From contig NZ_JBJHZY010000001.1 in assembly GCF_045310525.1 (NCBI RefSeq), forward strand, positions 558,001 to 622,000: DNA of 64,000 nt, written 5' to 3'. Under the pieces are notes generated by a model, which saw only the letters and a list, made by a program, of their open reading frames with translations, had not been told where the DNA came from and ran no database searches. Below, piece after piece: positions 16,549 through 25,378 of the stretch. Every line of letters starts with the position of its first letter. Within the stretch, counting starts at the first letter, position 1. Source of the stretch: Clostridium_AT radicumherbarum. GTDB lineage: Bacteria > Bacillota > Clostridia > Clostridiales > Clostridiaceae. A program made the position numbers and the translations under genes.

Positions 16549-17274
16549 ATGATTACATTTTTAGATACTGGTTTTGCAAAAATTGCAACCTTTATAGCTT
16601 TACTTCTTACTATTATTTATTTTTTAAGAGTGGGGAACAAAAAATTCTTTAATAATAAAAATAAAATTTTAAAAGATATAAATAAAACTTTGAGAAAATA
16701 CCATAAGGTAATGGGAATAATTTTAATAATAATGGGTTTAATACATGGCATATTCTCATCAGAATCCATTTTTAGTTTTAATTTAGGAACGGCTTCCTTA
16801 ATTTTAAGCATTTTATTAGGACTAAGCTTTATGCTTAGAAGTAAATTTAAAAATAAAAGCTGGATGTATTATCACAGGGCCTTAACAGTATTGTTTTCAG
16901 TGGTTTTAATACTGCATATTGCTACAGCAAAAGCAGATAGCAGCAGAAGCAGTGATATAGAGAGTTTTAATAATAATGCGGTAAATGCTCAAATGGCTGA
17001 CGCCCAATATAAGGACGGTACATACACGGGACAAGCTACGGGCTATAGGCCAGGTTTAGAGGTTAGTGTAACAGTGAAGAATAATAAAATTGAAAATATC
17101 GATATAATTAACAGCAATGATACGCCAAGATTTTTCAACAGGGCAGCTAGTGCAGTTCCAAATGAAATTATTGATAATCAGTCAGTTCAAGTGGATGCAG
17201 TTTCAAGGGCAACTAGGTCCTCAAATGGAATCATGGCAGCAGTTTCCGATGCTTTATCAAAGGCAGTAGATTAA
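16549..17274 (+). CDS. membrane protein with ferric-reductase-like transmembrane part and FMN-binding domain
   Basis: 241 residues. About four membrane segments occupy residues 8-130 and contain histidines spaced like haem ligands: KYHKVMG, GLIHGIF, YYHRALT and VLILHIA. The outer C-terminal part (about 148-241) is an FMN_bind domain: YKDGTYTGQATGYRPGLEVS and NNKIENIDIINSNDTP. At the flavinylation site the usual S/T-GAT-x-S/T reads SRATRS, so Gly is replaced by Arg while the Thr acceptor is kept. The layout suggests electron transfer from membrane haem to extracytoplasmic FMN. Start ATG follows AGGAGG. Haem binding is inferred from the histidines only. Confidence 0.75.
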   Translation: MITFLDTGFAKIATFIALLLTIIYFLRVGNKKFFNNKNKILKDINKTLRKYHKVMGIILIIMGLIHGIFSSESIFSFNLGTASLILSILLGLSFMLRSKFKNKSWMYYHRALTVLFSVVLILHIATAKADSSRSSDIESFNNNAVNAQMADAQYKDGTYTGQATGYRPGLEVSVTVKNNKIENIDIINSNDTPRFFNRAASAVPNEIIDNQSVQVDAVSRATRSSNGIMAAVSDALSKAVD

Positions 17275-17283
17275 CATCTGTGG

Positions 17284-17305
17284 TTAGCTGAAAAGGTTCA
17301 GCTTA
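17284..17305 (+). terminator. weak hairpin after the FMN-domain membrane protein gene
   Basis: TTAGCTGAA pairs with TTCAGCTTA around AAGG; no clear T-run follows, so termination is uncertain. Confidence 0.35.
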
Positions 17306-17362
17306 CAGTTAATAACTTTTAAAAGTGAAAATGTGGATGGCAACAGCCTTCCATTAAGTGGG

Positions 17363-18694
17363 CTAACAGTCAGTGGATGTTTCCCTTTGCTTACTGCCAG
17401 TTAAGATATTCACATTTAAGCTTCTAAAATTCGTTAATAAAATTAGTTGTGCAGCTGCAAATAATACTCCAGCAATAAAATATGCTTTCCCATATCCAAG
17501 ATTATTACTGAATAACATATTTTTAGCAAACAGGCCTGTTATAGTCTGAGCAATTCCCTGAGAAATAAATATTATTGAAGAATATGCAGGACGATATTCC
17601 TTATCTACTAATTCCATTGGGAGGGAGCTAAATACAGGGCTTGTGGCATTAATTAAACCAGATCTAAAAAATAGTGAGGCGCTAATAACAGCTACAACAC
17701 TCATACCTGGTATTCCTCCATACCCTATAATAAACATGAATGGAACTGCAGCAAGGCAGCACCAGGCAAGCATATTAATTTGCCCCAATTTTTTAATAAG
17801 ATATGGTGCAAAAGGCATAATAAGCAGGATTGCAAAGTATTGAGCAGTCATAATAAAAGAAATTGAGGCTCTATTGATTCCCAAAGTTCCTAGGTAAATG
17901 GAGACATAGGGAACTATAAGTGATACAGCTATTTTGCATATTATCATATAAGCTAAGAATATTAGTGCACTTTTACTGAAAAATGCATTTATGTTAAACT
18001 TAGTTTTTTCTTCTTGTTGGATTTTTCTATAGTCCTCTTTTGATTCTCTAATTAAAAGTATTGGTATTATACTTATTACTAAAATAAAAACAAAAAATAT
18101 AAGAACATTTTTATGAGCTTCAATATAAACAGTTCTCTGCATAAAGGAAAGAGAGGAGACCTTTGAAGTTAAGACTTTTGCAGCTTCAAAGGCTATATTT
18201 AATTTCTTAGCAAAAAAACTTACAATTAAGGGCCCTCCAGTTAAGGTTCCTAATAGACAGCCAACCACATTGGTATAAAAAGCTGCTGTAAAATAGAGAG
18301 TCCTATTTGAAGCATTGGTATAACTTGATAAGTAGGGACCTAATATCACATCAAACAAAGTTAGTCCAGTAATAAGAAGTAATACAGATATACTTTTTAT
18401 AAATACTTCATTTGAAAATATAATAATCAAAAGTGAAGCAGCAGCGACAATGGGTCCAAGAAGCATCAATTTTTTGTAGCCTGTTTTAGGTACCAGAAAA
18501 ATTAAGCAAGCTCCAATAAAGGAAGCAATTCCTAGAAAAGAGGAAAAGCTGTTTGCTATTTCAGAGGATGTTAATTGGAGGAAGGTCATTAAAACATCAA
18601 ATAGAACACCATTTAATACTCCAATAAAACAATATAGAATTATGAACATTAAGCTATTAAAGGATTCTCTTTTTTTAAAAAGTTCTTTAACCAT
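17363..18694 (-). CDS. major facilitator superfamily transporter
   Basis: 443 residues with twelve hydrophobic segments. The frame opens at 18742, but ATG 18694 has AAGGAGAG with 6-nt spacing and is preferred. The long central cytoplasmic loop (RESKEDYRKIQQEEKTKF) separates two six-helix halves, as in drug or sugar exporters of the superfamily. The substrate is unknown. It lies downstream of an ArsR-type regulator gene in the same direction, and a perfect ATTAGAT/ATCTAAT palindrome sits in the gap between them, identical in core to one upstream of the regulator. This suggests a regulated efflux system. Confidence 0.85.
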   Translation of the reverse strand: MVKELFKKRESFNSLMFIILYCFIGVLNGVLFDVLMTFLQLTSSEIANSFSSFLGIASFIGACLIFLVPKTGYKKLMLLGPIVAAASLLIIIFSNEVFIKSISVLLLITGLTLFDVILGPYLSSYTNASNRTLYFTAAFYTNVVGCLLGTLTGGPLIVSFFAKKLNIAFEAAKVLTSKVSSLSFMQRTVYIEAHKNVLIFFVFILVISIIPILLIRESKEDYRKIQQEEKTKFNINAFFSKSALIFLAYMIICKIAVSLIVPYVSIYLGTLGINRASISFIMTAQYFAILLIMPFAPYLIKKLGQINMLAWCCLAAVPFMFIIGYGGIPGMSVVAVISASLFFRSGLINATSPVFSSLPMELVDKEYRPAYSSIIFISQGIAQTITGLFAKNMLFSNNLGYGKAYFIAGVLFAAAQLILLTNFRSLNVNILTGSKQRETSTDC

Positions 18695-18793
18695 GATCTG
18701 CTCTCCTTGCTTATTTTGTACATAAAAATTTTTATTTACCATTTAAATATTTCTAATAAGTTTACACTACTATACTAATATGATATTAATACT

Positions 18794-18813
18794 TATTAGA
18801 TACAAATCTAATA
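18794..18813. promoter_or_regulatory. operator palindrome upstream of MFS gene
   Basis: TATTAGAT-ACAA-ATCTAATA is a perfect 8-bp inverted repeat with a 4-bp spacer, 100 bp before the transporter start and 17 bp past the regulator stop. The same core with 4-bp spacing recurs at 19939-19960. Confidence 0.65.
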
Positions 18814-18829
18814 TTAGTTGAAAAAATTA

Positions 18830-19897
18830 TTAACTAAGAATAGCTTTAGCAATTCCTTGAGATAATTCTTCTAATTTAATTTTGTTAAGCTTATAATAGG
18901 TTTTATTTCCATCCTTCCTAAAAGTAACTAAGTTTAAATCCAACAAGGAATTTATGTGATAAAAAACTGTTGGAGGAGTAAGATTAAGTTCAGCTGCAAG
19001 CTCAAGACCGTACCATTCCTTCTTAGCTAAAAGTTCCACCATTTCAAACCTTTTATTATCGGAAAGAATTTTAAGAAACTTTTTAATTCTTTCTTTTTCC
19101 ATATAGCTTTTAGGAAACTGTTCTGTATACATTCCAATATTTATCCATTCACAATTATTGTATGGGGAAATATAAAATGTCCAAGGTCTCACTTGAATAA
19201 AATAACCTATATTAATAATGAAATTACTATCTTTAGCTTCAGAATATCTTCTCAAATATTCCTGGAAAAAATATTTATTATCTTCTTCAAAAAGTTTTTC
19301 ATATCTTTCTTTAAAGGGCTTTAGATATTCTAGTATTTCTTTTTCAAGAGGTAAATAGCATTTTTCATAAAATTGCCTTAATAAAATACAGAGCCTAAGC
19401 TTTAATTCCTCTGGACTTTCTAAGCATTCTAAAAGTTTTTCTTTTATGTCCTCCTGTTTATATACAGTATCAGAGATAACATCCCTTAAATCTTCATTTT
19501 CCTGTTTATCTAGCATTGAAATTATAAGTTCCTGAACCTTTGGATTATCTGAGTAGTTTTGATTAAGAATATAAGAAGATAAAATTTTGTTATCAATTTT
19601 TTCTATAAAGGTTATAAATTCGTGAACTGAGCTCAAATTCTGATTTTGAGTTGCAATTCTACCAAGTACATGCTTTATCTCAGGCCATTTGAAGAAGTAA
19701 TTTAATTCTGAGGATAGATATTTTGTTATTTTTTTTCTCATAAAGTCTATCTTTTGTTTTACGTCTTCTACTTGGACATAATTAAATTGCAAAAAAAACT
19801 TATCCATTTCCTCCATGTTTGCAGTAAAGTGAAGGGCATAAATAAATTCTACTGGAGGGTGAATAATAAAGGAAACCTGATTATTTTTAGTTTTCAT
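18830..19897 (-). CDS. ArsR-type HTH transcriptional regulator with long N-terminal domain
   Basis: 355 residues. The C-terminal ~85 residues form a winged helix of the ArsR type: KKFLKILSDNKRFEMVELLA, LELAAELNLTPPTVFYHINS as recognition helix region, and FRKDGNKTYYKL as wing. The N-terminal ~260 residues are charged and helical, with IIHPPVEFIYALHF at the start, matching an uncharacterised N-terminal domain found in some Firmicutes ArsR-like regulators. Palindromic operators lie in front of this gene and the downstream exporter gene, consistent with autoregulation and control of export. Ligand unknown. Confidence 0.8.
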   Translation of the reverse strand: MKTKNNQVSFIIHPPVEFIYALHFTANMEEMDKFFLQFNYVQVEDVKQKIDFMRKKITKYLSSELNYFFKWPEIKHVLGRIATQNQNLSSVHEFITFIEKIDNKILSSYILNQNYSDNPKVQELIISMLDKQENEDLRDVISDTVYKQEDIKEKLLECLESPEELKLRLCILLRQFYEKCYLPLEKEILEYLKPFKERYEKLFEEDNKYFFQEYLRRYSEAKDSNFIINIGYFIQVRPWTFYISPYNNCEWINIGMYTEQFPKSYMEKERIKKFLKILSDNKRFEMVELLAKKEWYGLELAAELNLTPPTVFYHINSLLDLNLVTFRKDGNKTYYKLNKIKLEELSQGIAKAILS

Positions 19898-19938
19898 AGT
19901 AATCCTTCTTTCATAATATATGGATTAAATATTAAACG

Positions 19939-19960
19939 ATATTAGATATTCATCTAATAT
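19939..19960. promoter_or_regulatory. operator palindrome upstream of ArsR-type regulator gene
   Basis: ATATTAGAT-ATTC-ATCTAATAT is a perfect 9-bp inverted repeat with a 4-bp spacer, 42 bp before the start codon, with the same core as the palindrome in front of the exporter gene. Confidence 0.7.
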
Positions 19961-20138
19961 AATTATATTGTCTATTTCAATAATATGTCAATAAAAATTG
20001 AAAAATTTATGAGTATTAAATATAATTTAATAAAGCAAACAAAAAATATTGCCTGCTAATGAAAAATAATTGTAATAAAGTTTAGAAATACTAAAATAAT
20101 CTATTACTGAATTGTTTAGTAGAAAGGGGGTGGCTATC

Positions 20139-20768
20139 TTGTGCGGACGCTTTTTCATTGAAAGTGACATAGAAGATATCATTGCTCATTATGGGTTAAA
20201 ACAAACTTATAATGGTGCCTCTGCAAAAGGAGAAATATTTCCTGGAACTAAAATTCCCGTTGTTTTAAATAACAAAACTAAAGAGTTAAATTTTCTAAAA
20301 TGGGGATTTCAAGTAAGAGGGATAAATAGGGAACTAATAAATGCAAGAGTTGAAACAGTATCAGAAAAACCGGCCTTTAGAAAAGCATTTTTAAACAATA
20401 GATGTCTAATACCTGCGAATGCCTTTTTCGAGTGGAAGACTACAGAGAAGAGCAAGGTTAAATATAAAATAGAGGTAGAGGAGGAAGGATTGTTTTCCAT
20501 GGCAGGCTTGTTTGACAAGTTTGTAGATAGAAATAACAAGGAGTATTTAGGAGTTGTCATTTTAACACGGCCTGCAAATGAAGAAATGTCAAAGCTACAT
20601 AATAGAATGCCAGTTATACTAAGCAAAGGAAAAGAAGATGATTGGCTTTCTGCATCAGAAAAGGAAATTATAAATATTCAAAAGGACATAGAAATAGATC
20701 CCTTTGTAAAACTTAAAATTTATCCAGCAGAAGGAATTCAGCAGATGTCATTTATTGATTTAATGTAA
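20139..20768 (+). CDS. SOS response-associated peptidase (SRAP, YedK/HMCES family)
   Basis: 209 residues from TTG 20139. The family needs Cys as residue 2, exposed after Met removal, so that its amine and thiol link to abasic DNA; only this start gives M-CGRFF, while the frame's earlier ATG at 20112 would bury it. AAAGGGGG lies upstream. Other conserved blocks are NARVETVSEKPAFRKAF, CLIPANAFFEWK (catalytic Glu) and LHNRMPVIL (catalytic His). The protein forms a DNA-protein crosslink at abasic sites in single-stranded DNA. DNA polymerase IV is encoded two genes downstream, which fits a damage-tolerance neighbourhood. Confidence 0.92.
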   Translation: MCGRFFIESDIEDIIAHYGLKQTYNGASAKGEIFPGTKIPVVLNNKTKELNFLKWGFQVRGINRELINARVETVSEKPAFRKAFLNNRCLIPANAFFEWKTTEKSKVKYKIEVEEEGLFSMAGLFDKFVDRNNKEYLGVVILTRPANEEMSKLHNRMPVILSKGKEDDWLSASEKEIINIQKDIEIDPFVKLKIYPAEGIQQMSFIDLM

Positions 20769-20866
20769 CTAACAATATAATATTAAAATTATGCATAAAA
20801 AATAAATTCTATATACCAGTATGATGATAATAAAAATTGAAAAAATAACTAAAGGAGAAGGTTTAA

Positions 20867-21472
20867 ATGAAACATAGATTTTTAATTTTTTCAGATTACA
20901 TATGACCATTCTGCTATATCGGCAAGGGTATTGTCGAAAAGCTAAAAGAGGAATTTGATATTGAGGATGAATGGCTGCCTTTTGAAATACACCCTGAAAC
21001 ACCTATGGAAGGAATGGAGCTTACTAAAAAATTTCCAGGACCATCCCTTAATAAAATGATTTCTAATCTAAAAGCTATGGGGAAATTATATGGTATCGAG
21101 TTTAATGAATTTACAATTTTATCTAATTCACACTTAGCACTAGCGGCTGGTGAATACGCTAAAGAAAATGGAAAATTTCATGAGCTTCATACAGAATTAT
21201 TTAGAGGCTATTTTGCCTTAGGAAAAGATATTGGTGACATTAATGTTCTTACATCAATTGTAAAGAATGTTGGACTTGATGCTGAGGAATTACTGAAAAG
21301 ACTTGAAAGTAAACATTATGATAAAAGACTATCAGATGTTCAGAAAAAGGCATATGAGTACGAAATTAATAGCACACCAACCTTTATAATAGATGGTAAA
21401 TATGCTATTGTTGGAGCTCAAGGAGTAGAATATTTTAGAGAAGCTCTCATGAGAATAGAAAAAGAGCAATAG
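20867..21472 (+). CDS. DsbA-family oxidoreductase, selenoprotein (UGA = Sec13)
   Basis: 201 residues if TGA at 20903-20905 is selenocysteine. ATG 20867 follows AAAGGAGAAGG. The active site reads DYI-U-PFCYIGKG where DsbA/FrnE-like proteins have CPFC or CPWC. The remaining family features are intact downstream: a helical insertion (about 60-140) and the cis-Pro loop EINSTPTFIIDGKYAIVGAQ. A SECIS-like hairpin begins 14 nt after the UGA. The protein has no signal peptide, so it acts as a cytoplasmic thiol-disulfide oxidoreductase. Without Sec decoding the gene would be miscalled as starting at 21005. Confidence 0.88.
20903..20937 (+). promoter_or_regulatory. SECIS-like element of the DsbA-type selenoprotein gene
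   Basis: TCGGCAA (20919-20925) pairs with TTGTCGA (20931-20937), one wobble, around loop GGGTA. The first loop G is 23 nt from the U of the UGA, and the loop contains GGU as in bacterial SECIS elements. Confidence 0.7.
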
Positions 21473-21592
21473 TAAAAAAAGTATATAAGGAGTTGCTTCG
21501 CCTAAATGCACTAGTTTTTTTATGATATGAAGCACTGAGTGGTAGAATTATAGTATATTTATAGTTTTAAGTGTACCTGGGGGAAATTTTAA

Positions 21593-22636
21593 GTGGAAAG
21601 AAAAATAATTCATGTAGATATGGATGCATTCTTTGCATCTGTAGAAATAATAGACAATCCAAGTCTTAGAGGTAAGCCTGTAGTGGTGGGCGGCACTACG
21701 GAAAGAGGTGTGGTTGCAACTTGTTCTTATGAAGCTAGAAGCTTTGGCATTAAAAGCGCCATGCCTATATATATGGCTAAGGTAAAGTGCCCTCAGGCAA
21801 TATTTCTGCCAGTGAGATATGGAAGGTATAAGGAAGTTTCAAATAAAATATTTCAAATTTTTTATAACATAACCCAATATGTAGAACCTATGAGTATTGA
21901 TGAGGCTTATTTGGATATTACTCTTTTAAATAAGGATCCAGTTAAAGTAGCAAAATTTATAAAGCAGGAAGTAAAAAAGGCAACTGGGTTAACCATTTCA
22001 GCTGGAGTTTCCTATAATAAATTCTTGGCTAAATTAGCTTCTGATTGGAACAAGCCTAATGGCCTTAAGGTTATTGAAAAAAACATGGTACCTGAAATTT
22101 TATTTCCTCTACCAGTAAGTAAGGTGTATGGGCTTGGACAGAAATCGGCAAAGAAGCTTAACGACATTGGCATCTTTACTGTTAAGGAGTTATATGACTT
22201 GCCTCAAAGTTTACTTGTAGAGTTCTTTGGTAAATTTGGCGTGGAAATCTACGACAGAGTTAGAGGCATTGATAATAGAGAAGTTCATGCAACTAGGGAA
22301 AGGAAATCCATAGGAAGGGAAACTACACTAAGGACAGATACAGATAATAAGGAGGAGCTTAAGGTGTATATAAAAGCCTTTGCTCGTTCAGTTTCAAATA
22401 CAATGCACATGAAAAATGTAAGCGGTAAAAGTATTACTATAAAGATAAAAACCTCATCCTTTGTAAATCATACAAGAAGTAAGACCTTAATGCATTATAT
22501 CTCTAATGAAGAAGATATTTATAATGAAGCCATAATAATTCTAGAGGAAATTGAACTTCAAGAAAAAATAAGACTAATAGGCTTATCTATATCATCCTTA
22601 AAGGAAAACTACATAGAGCAGATGTCCATGTTTTGA
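21593..22636 (+). CDS. dinB: DNA polymerase IV (Y family)
   Basis: 347 residues from GTG 21593. The N-terminal catalytic palm has IIHVDMDAFFASVE (first metal Asp) and MSIDEAYLDITLL (SIDE motif with Asp-Glu metal ligands). TISAGVSYNKFLAKLASDWNKPNG is the conserved fingers/palm block, followed by helix-hairpin-helix thumb and the little-finger domain. The usual C-terminal clamp-binding peptide appears as QMSMF. It performs error-prone synthesis across damaged DNA. GGGGGAAA lies upstream. The SRAP gene nearby has a related role. Confidence 0.95.
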   Translation: MERKIIHVDMDAFFASVEIIDNPSLRGKPVVVGGTTERGVVATCSYEARSFGIKSAMPIYMAKVKCPQAIFLPVRYGRYKEVSNKIFQIFYNITQYVEPMSIDEAYLDITLLNKDPVKVAKFIKQEVKKATGLTISAGVSYNKFLAKLASDWNKPNGLKVIEKNMVPEILFPLPVSKVYGLGQKSAKKLNDIGIFTVKELYDLPQSLLVEFFGKFGVEIYDRVRGIDNREVHATRERKSIGRETTLRTDTDNKEELKVYIKAFARSVSNTMHMKNVSGKSITIKIKTSSFVNHTRSKTLMHYISNEEDIYNEAIIILEEIELQEKIRLIGLSISSLKENYIEQMSMF

Positions 22637-22668
22637 TTTTATGGCTTAAATGTATTTGAAAAATCGCC

Positions 22669-22720
22669 AAATCCACTTTGATCTTAGTAAAAACTAAGAA
22701 CGAAGTGGATTTTTATTTTT
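22669..22720 (+). terminator. rho-independent terminator after dinB
   Basis: AAATCCACTT (22669-22678) pairs with AAGTGGATTT (22703-22712), with an inner TCTTAGT/ACTAAGA extension, followed by TTTATTTTTG. Confidence 0.85.
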
Positions 22721-22765
22721 GTCTTATTTTATTTTAATTTATGCGAAAAATAATAATGCTTAAAA

Positions 22766-22791
22766 TGTAACATAAAATTAAATTTGGCGTC
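22766..22791 (+). promoter_or_regulatory. ECF-type promoter of the sigma factor operon
   Basis: TGTAAC, a 16-bp spacer and CGTC match the -35 (TGxAAC) and -10 (CGTC) of extracytoplasmic-function sigma promoters. The position 45 bp before the sigma gene start fits autoregulation by its own product. Confidence 0.6.
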
Positions 22792-22835
22792 TTTATTATT
22801 GTAATACCTAGCTAGGGAAGAGGAGTTAAAATAAT

Positions 22836-23369
22836 ATGAATGCTGAAAGGAACATTATAATGAAAGTAGATGATGAGGAGTCTATAGAGAAGCTGTGTAA
22901 TTCAACTTGGGAAGCTGTTTATCGTTTTGTCTATTATAAGGTTCAAAACCAAGAGGAAGCTGAGGACATAACTCAAGAAACCTATATTAAAGCAATTACT
23001 TATATAAGAAAAAGCAGGACTAAAATTGACAATACAGTAGGATTTTTGAAGACTGTTTCCCTAAATGTGCTGAGAGATAGGTGGAGGAAAAATAAACGTC
23101 AGGGCACATTAATCAATATTGATGATATAAATCCTAAGGATGCAGCAATAAATGATTCCATTGAAGATATAGGACAGCTTGACGCAGTACGTAATGCATT
23201 GCTTAAGTTAAATGAAGACCAGCGCTGCGTTATAGATTTAAGAATACTTCAAGGATATTCTGTAGCAGATACGGCTATAAAGATGGATAAAACAGAGGGA
23301 AACATTCGGACTTTGCAGTTTAGAGCTCTTCAGAATCTTTCAAAGCTCTTAAAAAATGATTTTAAATAA
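22836..23369 (+). CDS. RNA polymerase ECF-type sigma factor
   Basis: 177 residues. Region 2 has WEAVYRFVYYKVQNQEEAED and the -10 recognition helix ITQETYIKAITYI; region 4 has ALLKLNEDQRCVIDLRILQG and the helix-turn-helix SVADTAIKMDKTEGNIRTLQ. It directs RNA polymerase to ECF promoters. The next gene, 14 bp downstream, encodes a single-span membrane protein that probably acts as its anti-sigma factor. An ECF-like promoter upstream suggests a positive feedback loop. Confidence 0.9.
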   Translation: MNAERNIIMKVDDEESIEKLCNSTWEAVYRFVYYKVQNQEEAEDITQETYIKAITYIRKSRTKIDNTVGFLKTVSLNVLRDRWRKNKRQGTLINIDDINPKDAAINDSIEDIGQLDAVRNALLKLNEDQRCVIDLRILQGYSVADTAIKMDKTEGNIRTLQFRALQNLSKLLKNDFK

Positions 23370-23383
23370 GGAGGCGTGTTAAG

Positions 23384-25054
23384 ATGGATAATAGGGAGAA
23401 GGAAAACAAATTATCAAGCTATATAGACAGTTTAAATAATGAAAGAAAGCCACAGGAACACGGAAACAGAGAAACAGATGATATAGAAGAGGTTTTAGAA
23501 ACTGTAAGACAAGTAAGAAGCCTTAAAAGGCCAAGCCTTCCAGATAATAAATATAGTGAAAGACTAAATGAAAAGCTTAATGAAGAGATGATAAAAGATA
23601 GGTCTTCAAGAAAGCATAAAAAGAGATGGTTCTATGGAATGGCGTCTGCAGTTGCTGCAGCACTCTTAATAATTACTTTTAATATAACTGGGCCACTAAG
23701 GCAGCCTAATATGGTTTACGCCATGGAACAAGCATATAATGGAGTAAAAGCCTATCATGGAATTCTAGAAGTAATGGAAACTAATGCAGAAGGCAAGACC
23801 AATGTTCAGTCAAAACTTGAAGTATGGGCTGATAAAGAAGGCCGTTACTACGTTAAAGGCCTAGAAGGGGCACAAAAGGACCTAATAACTATCAATGACG
23901 GAGACAAAAAGTGGCAGATTAACAATGATAAAAAGGAAGTTGATAAATTTGCAGCTTTTCCAGACCCGTATAGGTTTACCTTTGAAATCGGAAATGAAAT
24001 TGAAAATGTGAAAAATGCAGTTAACACTAAGGCTATTGGTGAAGAAAATGTTTCCGGCAGGGCAGCATCTATAGTTGAGGTAACTCCAAAAGGAGGAAGT
24101 CCTTATAAGCTATGGATAGATAAAGCAACTAAAATGCCTCTGCAAAAACAGTCAGCCATGGAATTTTCACTGCAGTATAAAGTGCAATATACAAACATTA
24201 GTTTTATGGAATCTGTTCCTAAAGAATTGTTAAATTTTAGTATTCCACAGGGATACAAGGAATTGAATACAAATTCTGAGTTTGTTGTGAATAATTTAGA
24301 GGAAGCAAAGACATTAATTGGATTTAACCCTAAAGAAATTACCAATATACCTAGTTCTTATATTAAAACCAGCACTGTAGTATTTAATAACAATAAATCT
24401 GTTAAAACAAATTATGCTTCTTCAGATAATAAAAAGAAAGTATCTATTTTGCAGCAAAAGGCCGCAGGAGAACTTAAGCCAGCATCAATGGCTAGCCTTG
24501 GAAGTATCAATAACAGCACTGCTGAGGTACAATCACCAATTGAAGCTGAGGCAGGTGTACTTTTAGGCGGGGGAGCCTATGTAGGAGTAACAGGTTTAAG
24601 CTCAGTAAGATGGCAGCAGGAAGGATTTGAATACGCAGCTGTGGGAAATGCTTCTTTAGAGGAGCTAACCCAATTTGTAAAAGGCTTAACAAATGGGAAT
24701 GTGCAGTTATCCCCTTCTGAGCAAAGTATAAATAAACCTCAAGTAGAAGTAAAATATGATCTTAAGGTAGAAGAAGCAGATCAAAAAAGTGTTGATGCTG
24801 GACATTCACCTTGGAAACTTGATCCTATATTTGTATCACAGGTATTTGTAAGTTTAAAGATTTCACCAGAAGGAATAACAGGAGATTATCCAATTAAGTA
24901 CGAGGAATTAAAAATGGCCAAAAATAATGGAAAAGAGGCTGTAGTTGAAGTAAATTCAGCTAAGTCATCAGTTAAGAGAGTATATCTAAAGAGACTAATT
25001 AGACAAGATAACACTGGAATATGGACTGTAGTAGGATACGATCCGGCAAAATAA
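23384..25054 (+). CDS. membrane-anchored anti-sigma factor-like protein with LolA/RseB-like domain
   Basis: 556 residues. The cytoplasmic N-terminus (1-80) is charged, as in anti-sigma domains; a single membrane segment (about 86-104, MASAVAAALLIITFNI) leads to a large outer part. Residues from about 115 to 290 resemble the LolA/RseB fold (AMEQAYNGVKAYHGILEVME, KLEVWADKEGRYYVKG, PYKLWIDKATKMPLQKQ), a sensor for misfolded or mislocalised envelope components in the sigma-E pathway. The C-terminal half is of unknown fold. It follows the ECF sigma gene by 14 bp with AAGGAGG. Anti-sigma action is inferred from context and topology. Confidence 0.75.
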   Translation: MDNREKENKLSSYIDSLNNERKPQEHGNRETDDIEEVLETVRQVRSLKRPSLPDNKYSERLNEKLNEEMIKDRSSRKHKKRWFYGMASAVAAALLIITFNITGPLRQPNMVYAMEQAYNGVKAYHGILEVMETNAEGKTNVQSKLEVWADKEGRYYVKGLEGAQKDLITINDGDKKWQINNDKKEVDKFAAFPDPYRFTFEIGNEIENVKNAVNTKAIGEENVSGRAASIVEVTPKGGSPYKLWIDKATKMPLQKQSAMEFSLQYKVQYTNISFMESVPKELLNFSIPQGYKELNTNSEFVVNNLEEAKTLIGFNPKEITNIPSSYIKTSTVVFNNNKSVKTNYASSDNKKKVSILQQKAAGELKPASMASLGSINNSTAEVQSPIEAEAGVLLGGGAYVGVTGLSSVRWQQEGFEYAAVGNASLEELTQFVKGLTNGNVQLSPSEQSINKPQVEVKYDLKVEEADQKSVDAGHSPWKLDPIFVSQVFVSLKISPEGITGDYPIKYEELKMAKNNGKEAVVEVNSAKSSVKRVYLKRLIRQDNTGIWTVVGYDPAK

Positions 25055-25078
25055 AAATTTAATTACTATGTATTTTAT

Positions 25079-25115
25079 GAGAGCATCAATAATAATGGTG
25101 TTCTCTTTATTTTTT
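25079..25115 (+). terminator. probable terminator after the anti-sigma gene
   Basis: GAGAGCATCA (25079-25088) pairs with TGGTGTTCTC (25096-25105), two wobbles, followed by TTTATTTTTT. Confidence 0.65.
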
Positions 25116-25216
25116 CCATTTCACAAGAATAATTTGTAGTCAAAATGGAGAAATACATTGTGATAAATGCCATAAATACTCTGAGGCCATTGAAAGAATG
25201 AAGGAGAGGTTTTAGT

Positions 25217-25285
25217 ATGTTAATTAGTAAAGATTTATTTATATTAGGCTTTTATAAAGCCTTAGGCATAATTTGTTTAAAATAG
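25217..25285 (+). CDS. possible 22-residue peptide ORF
   Basis: ATG 25217 follows AAGGAGAGG with ideal spacing and encodes a hydrophobic peptide starting MLISKDLFILGFYKALG. An AGGCTTT/AAAGCCT hairpin lies inside. It sits in the 324-bp gap between the anti-sigma and topoisomerase genes. Nothing else in the gap looks coding except a start-less fragment. It could be a leader peptide or noise. Confidence 0.3.
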   Translation: MLISKDLFILGFYKALGIICLK

Positions 25286-25378
25286 TTATAGCTGTTTTCC
25301 TTAACTTAGAAAACTTGCGAATAAAAAATTAAGATGATATCATTTAGGTACAAATTCAAATAGATTGAGGTGCCTAGA

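Noticed and set aside
25096..25212. Open frame ending HCDKCHKYSEAIERMKERF before the topoisomerase gene
   Set aside because: The sequence looks protein-like with a CxxC, but no ATG, GTG or TTG start exists in frame before the upstream stop, so it may be a decayed fragment or chance.
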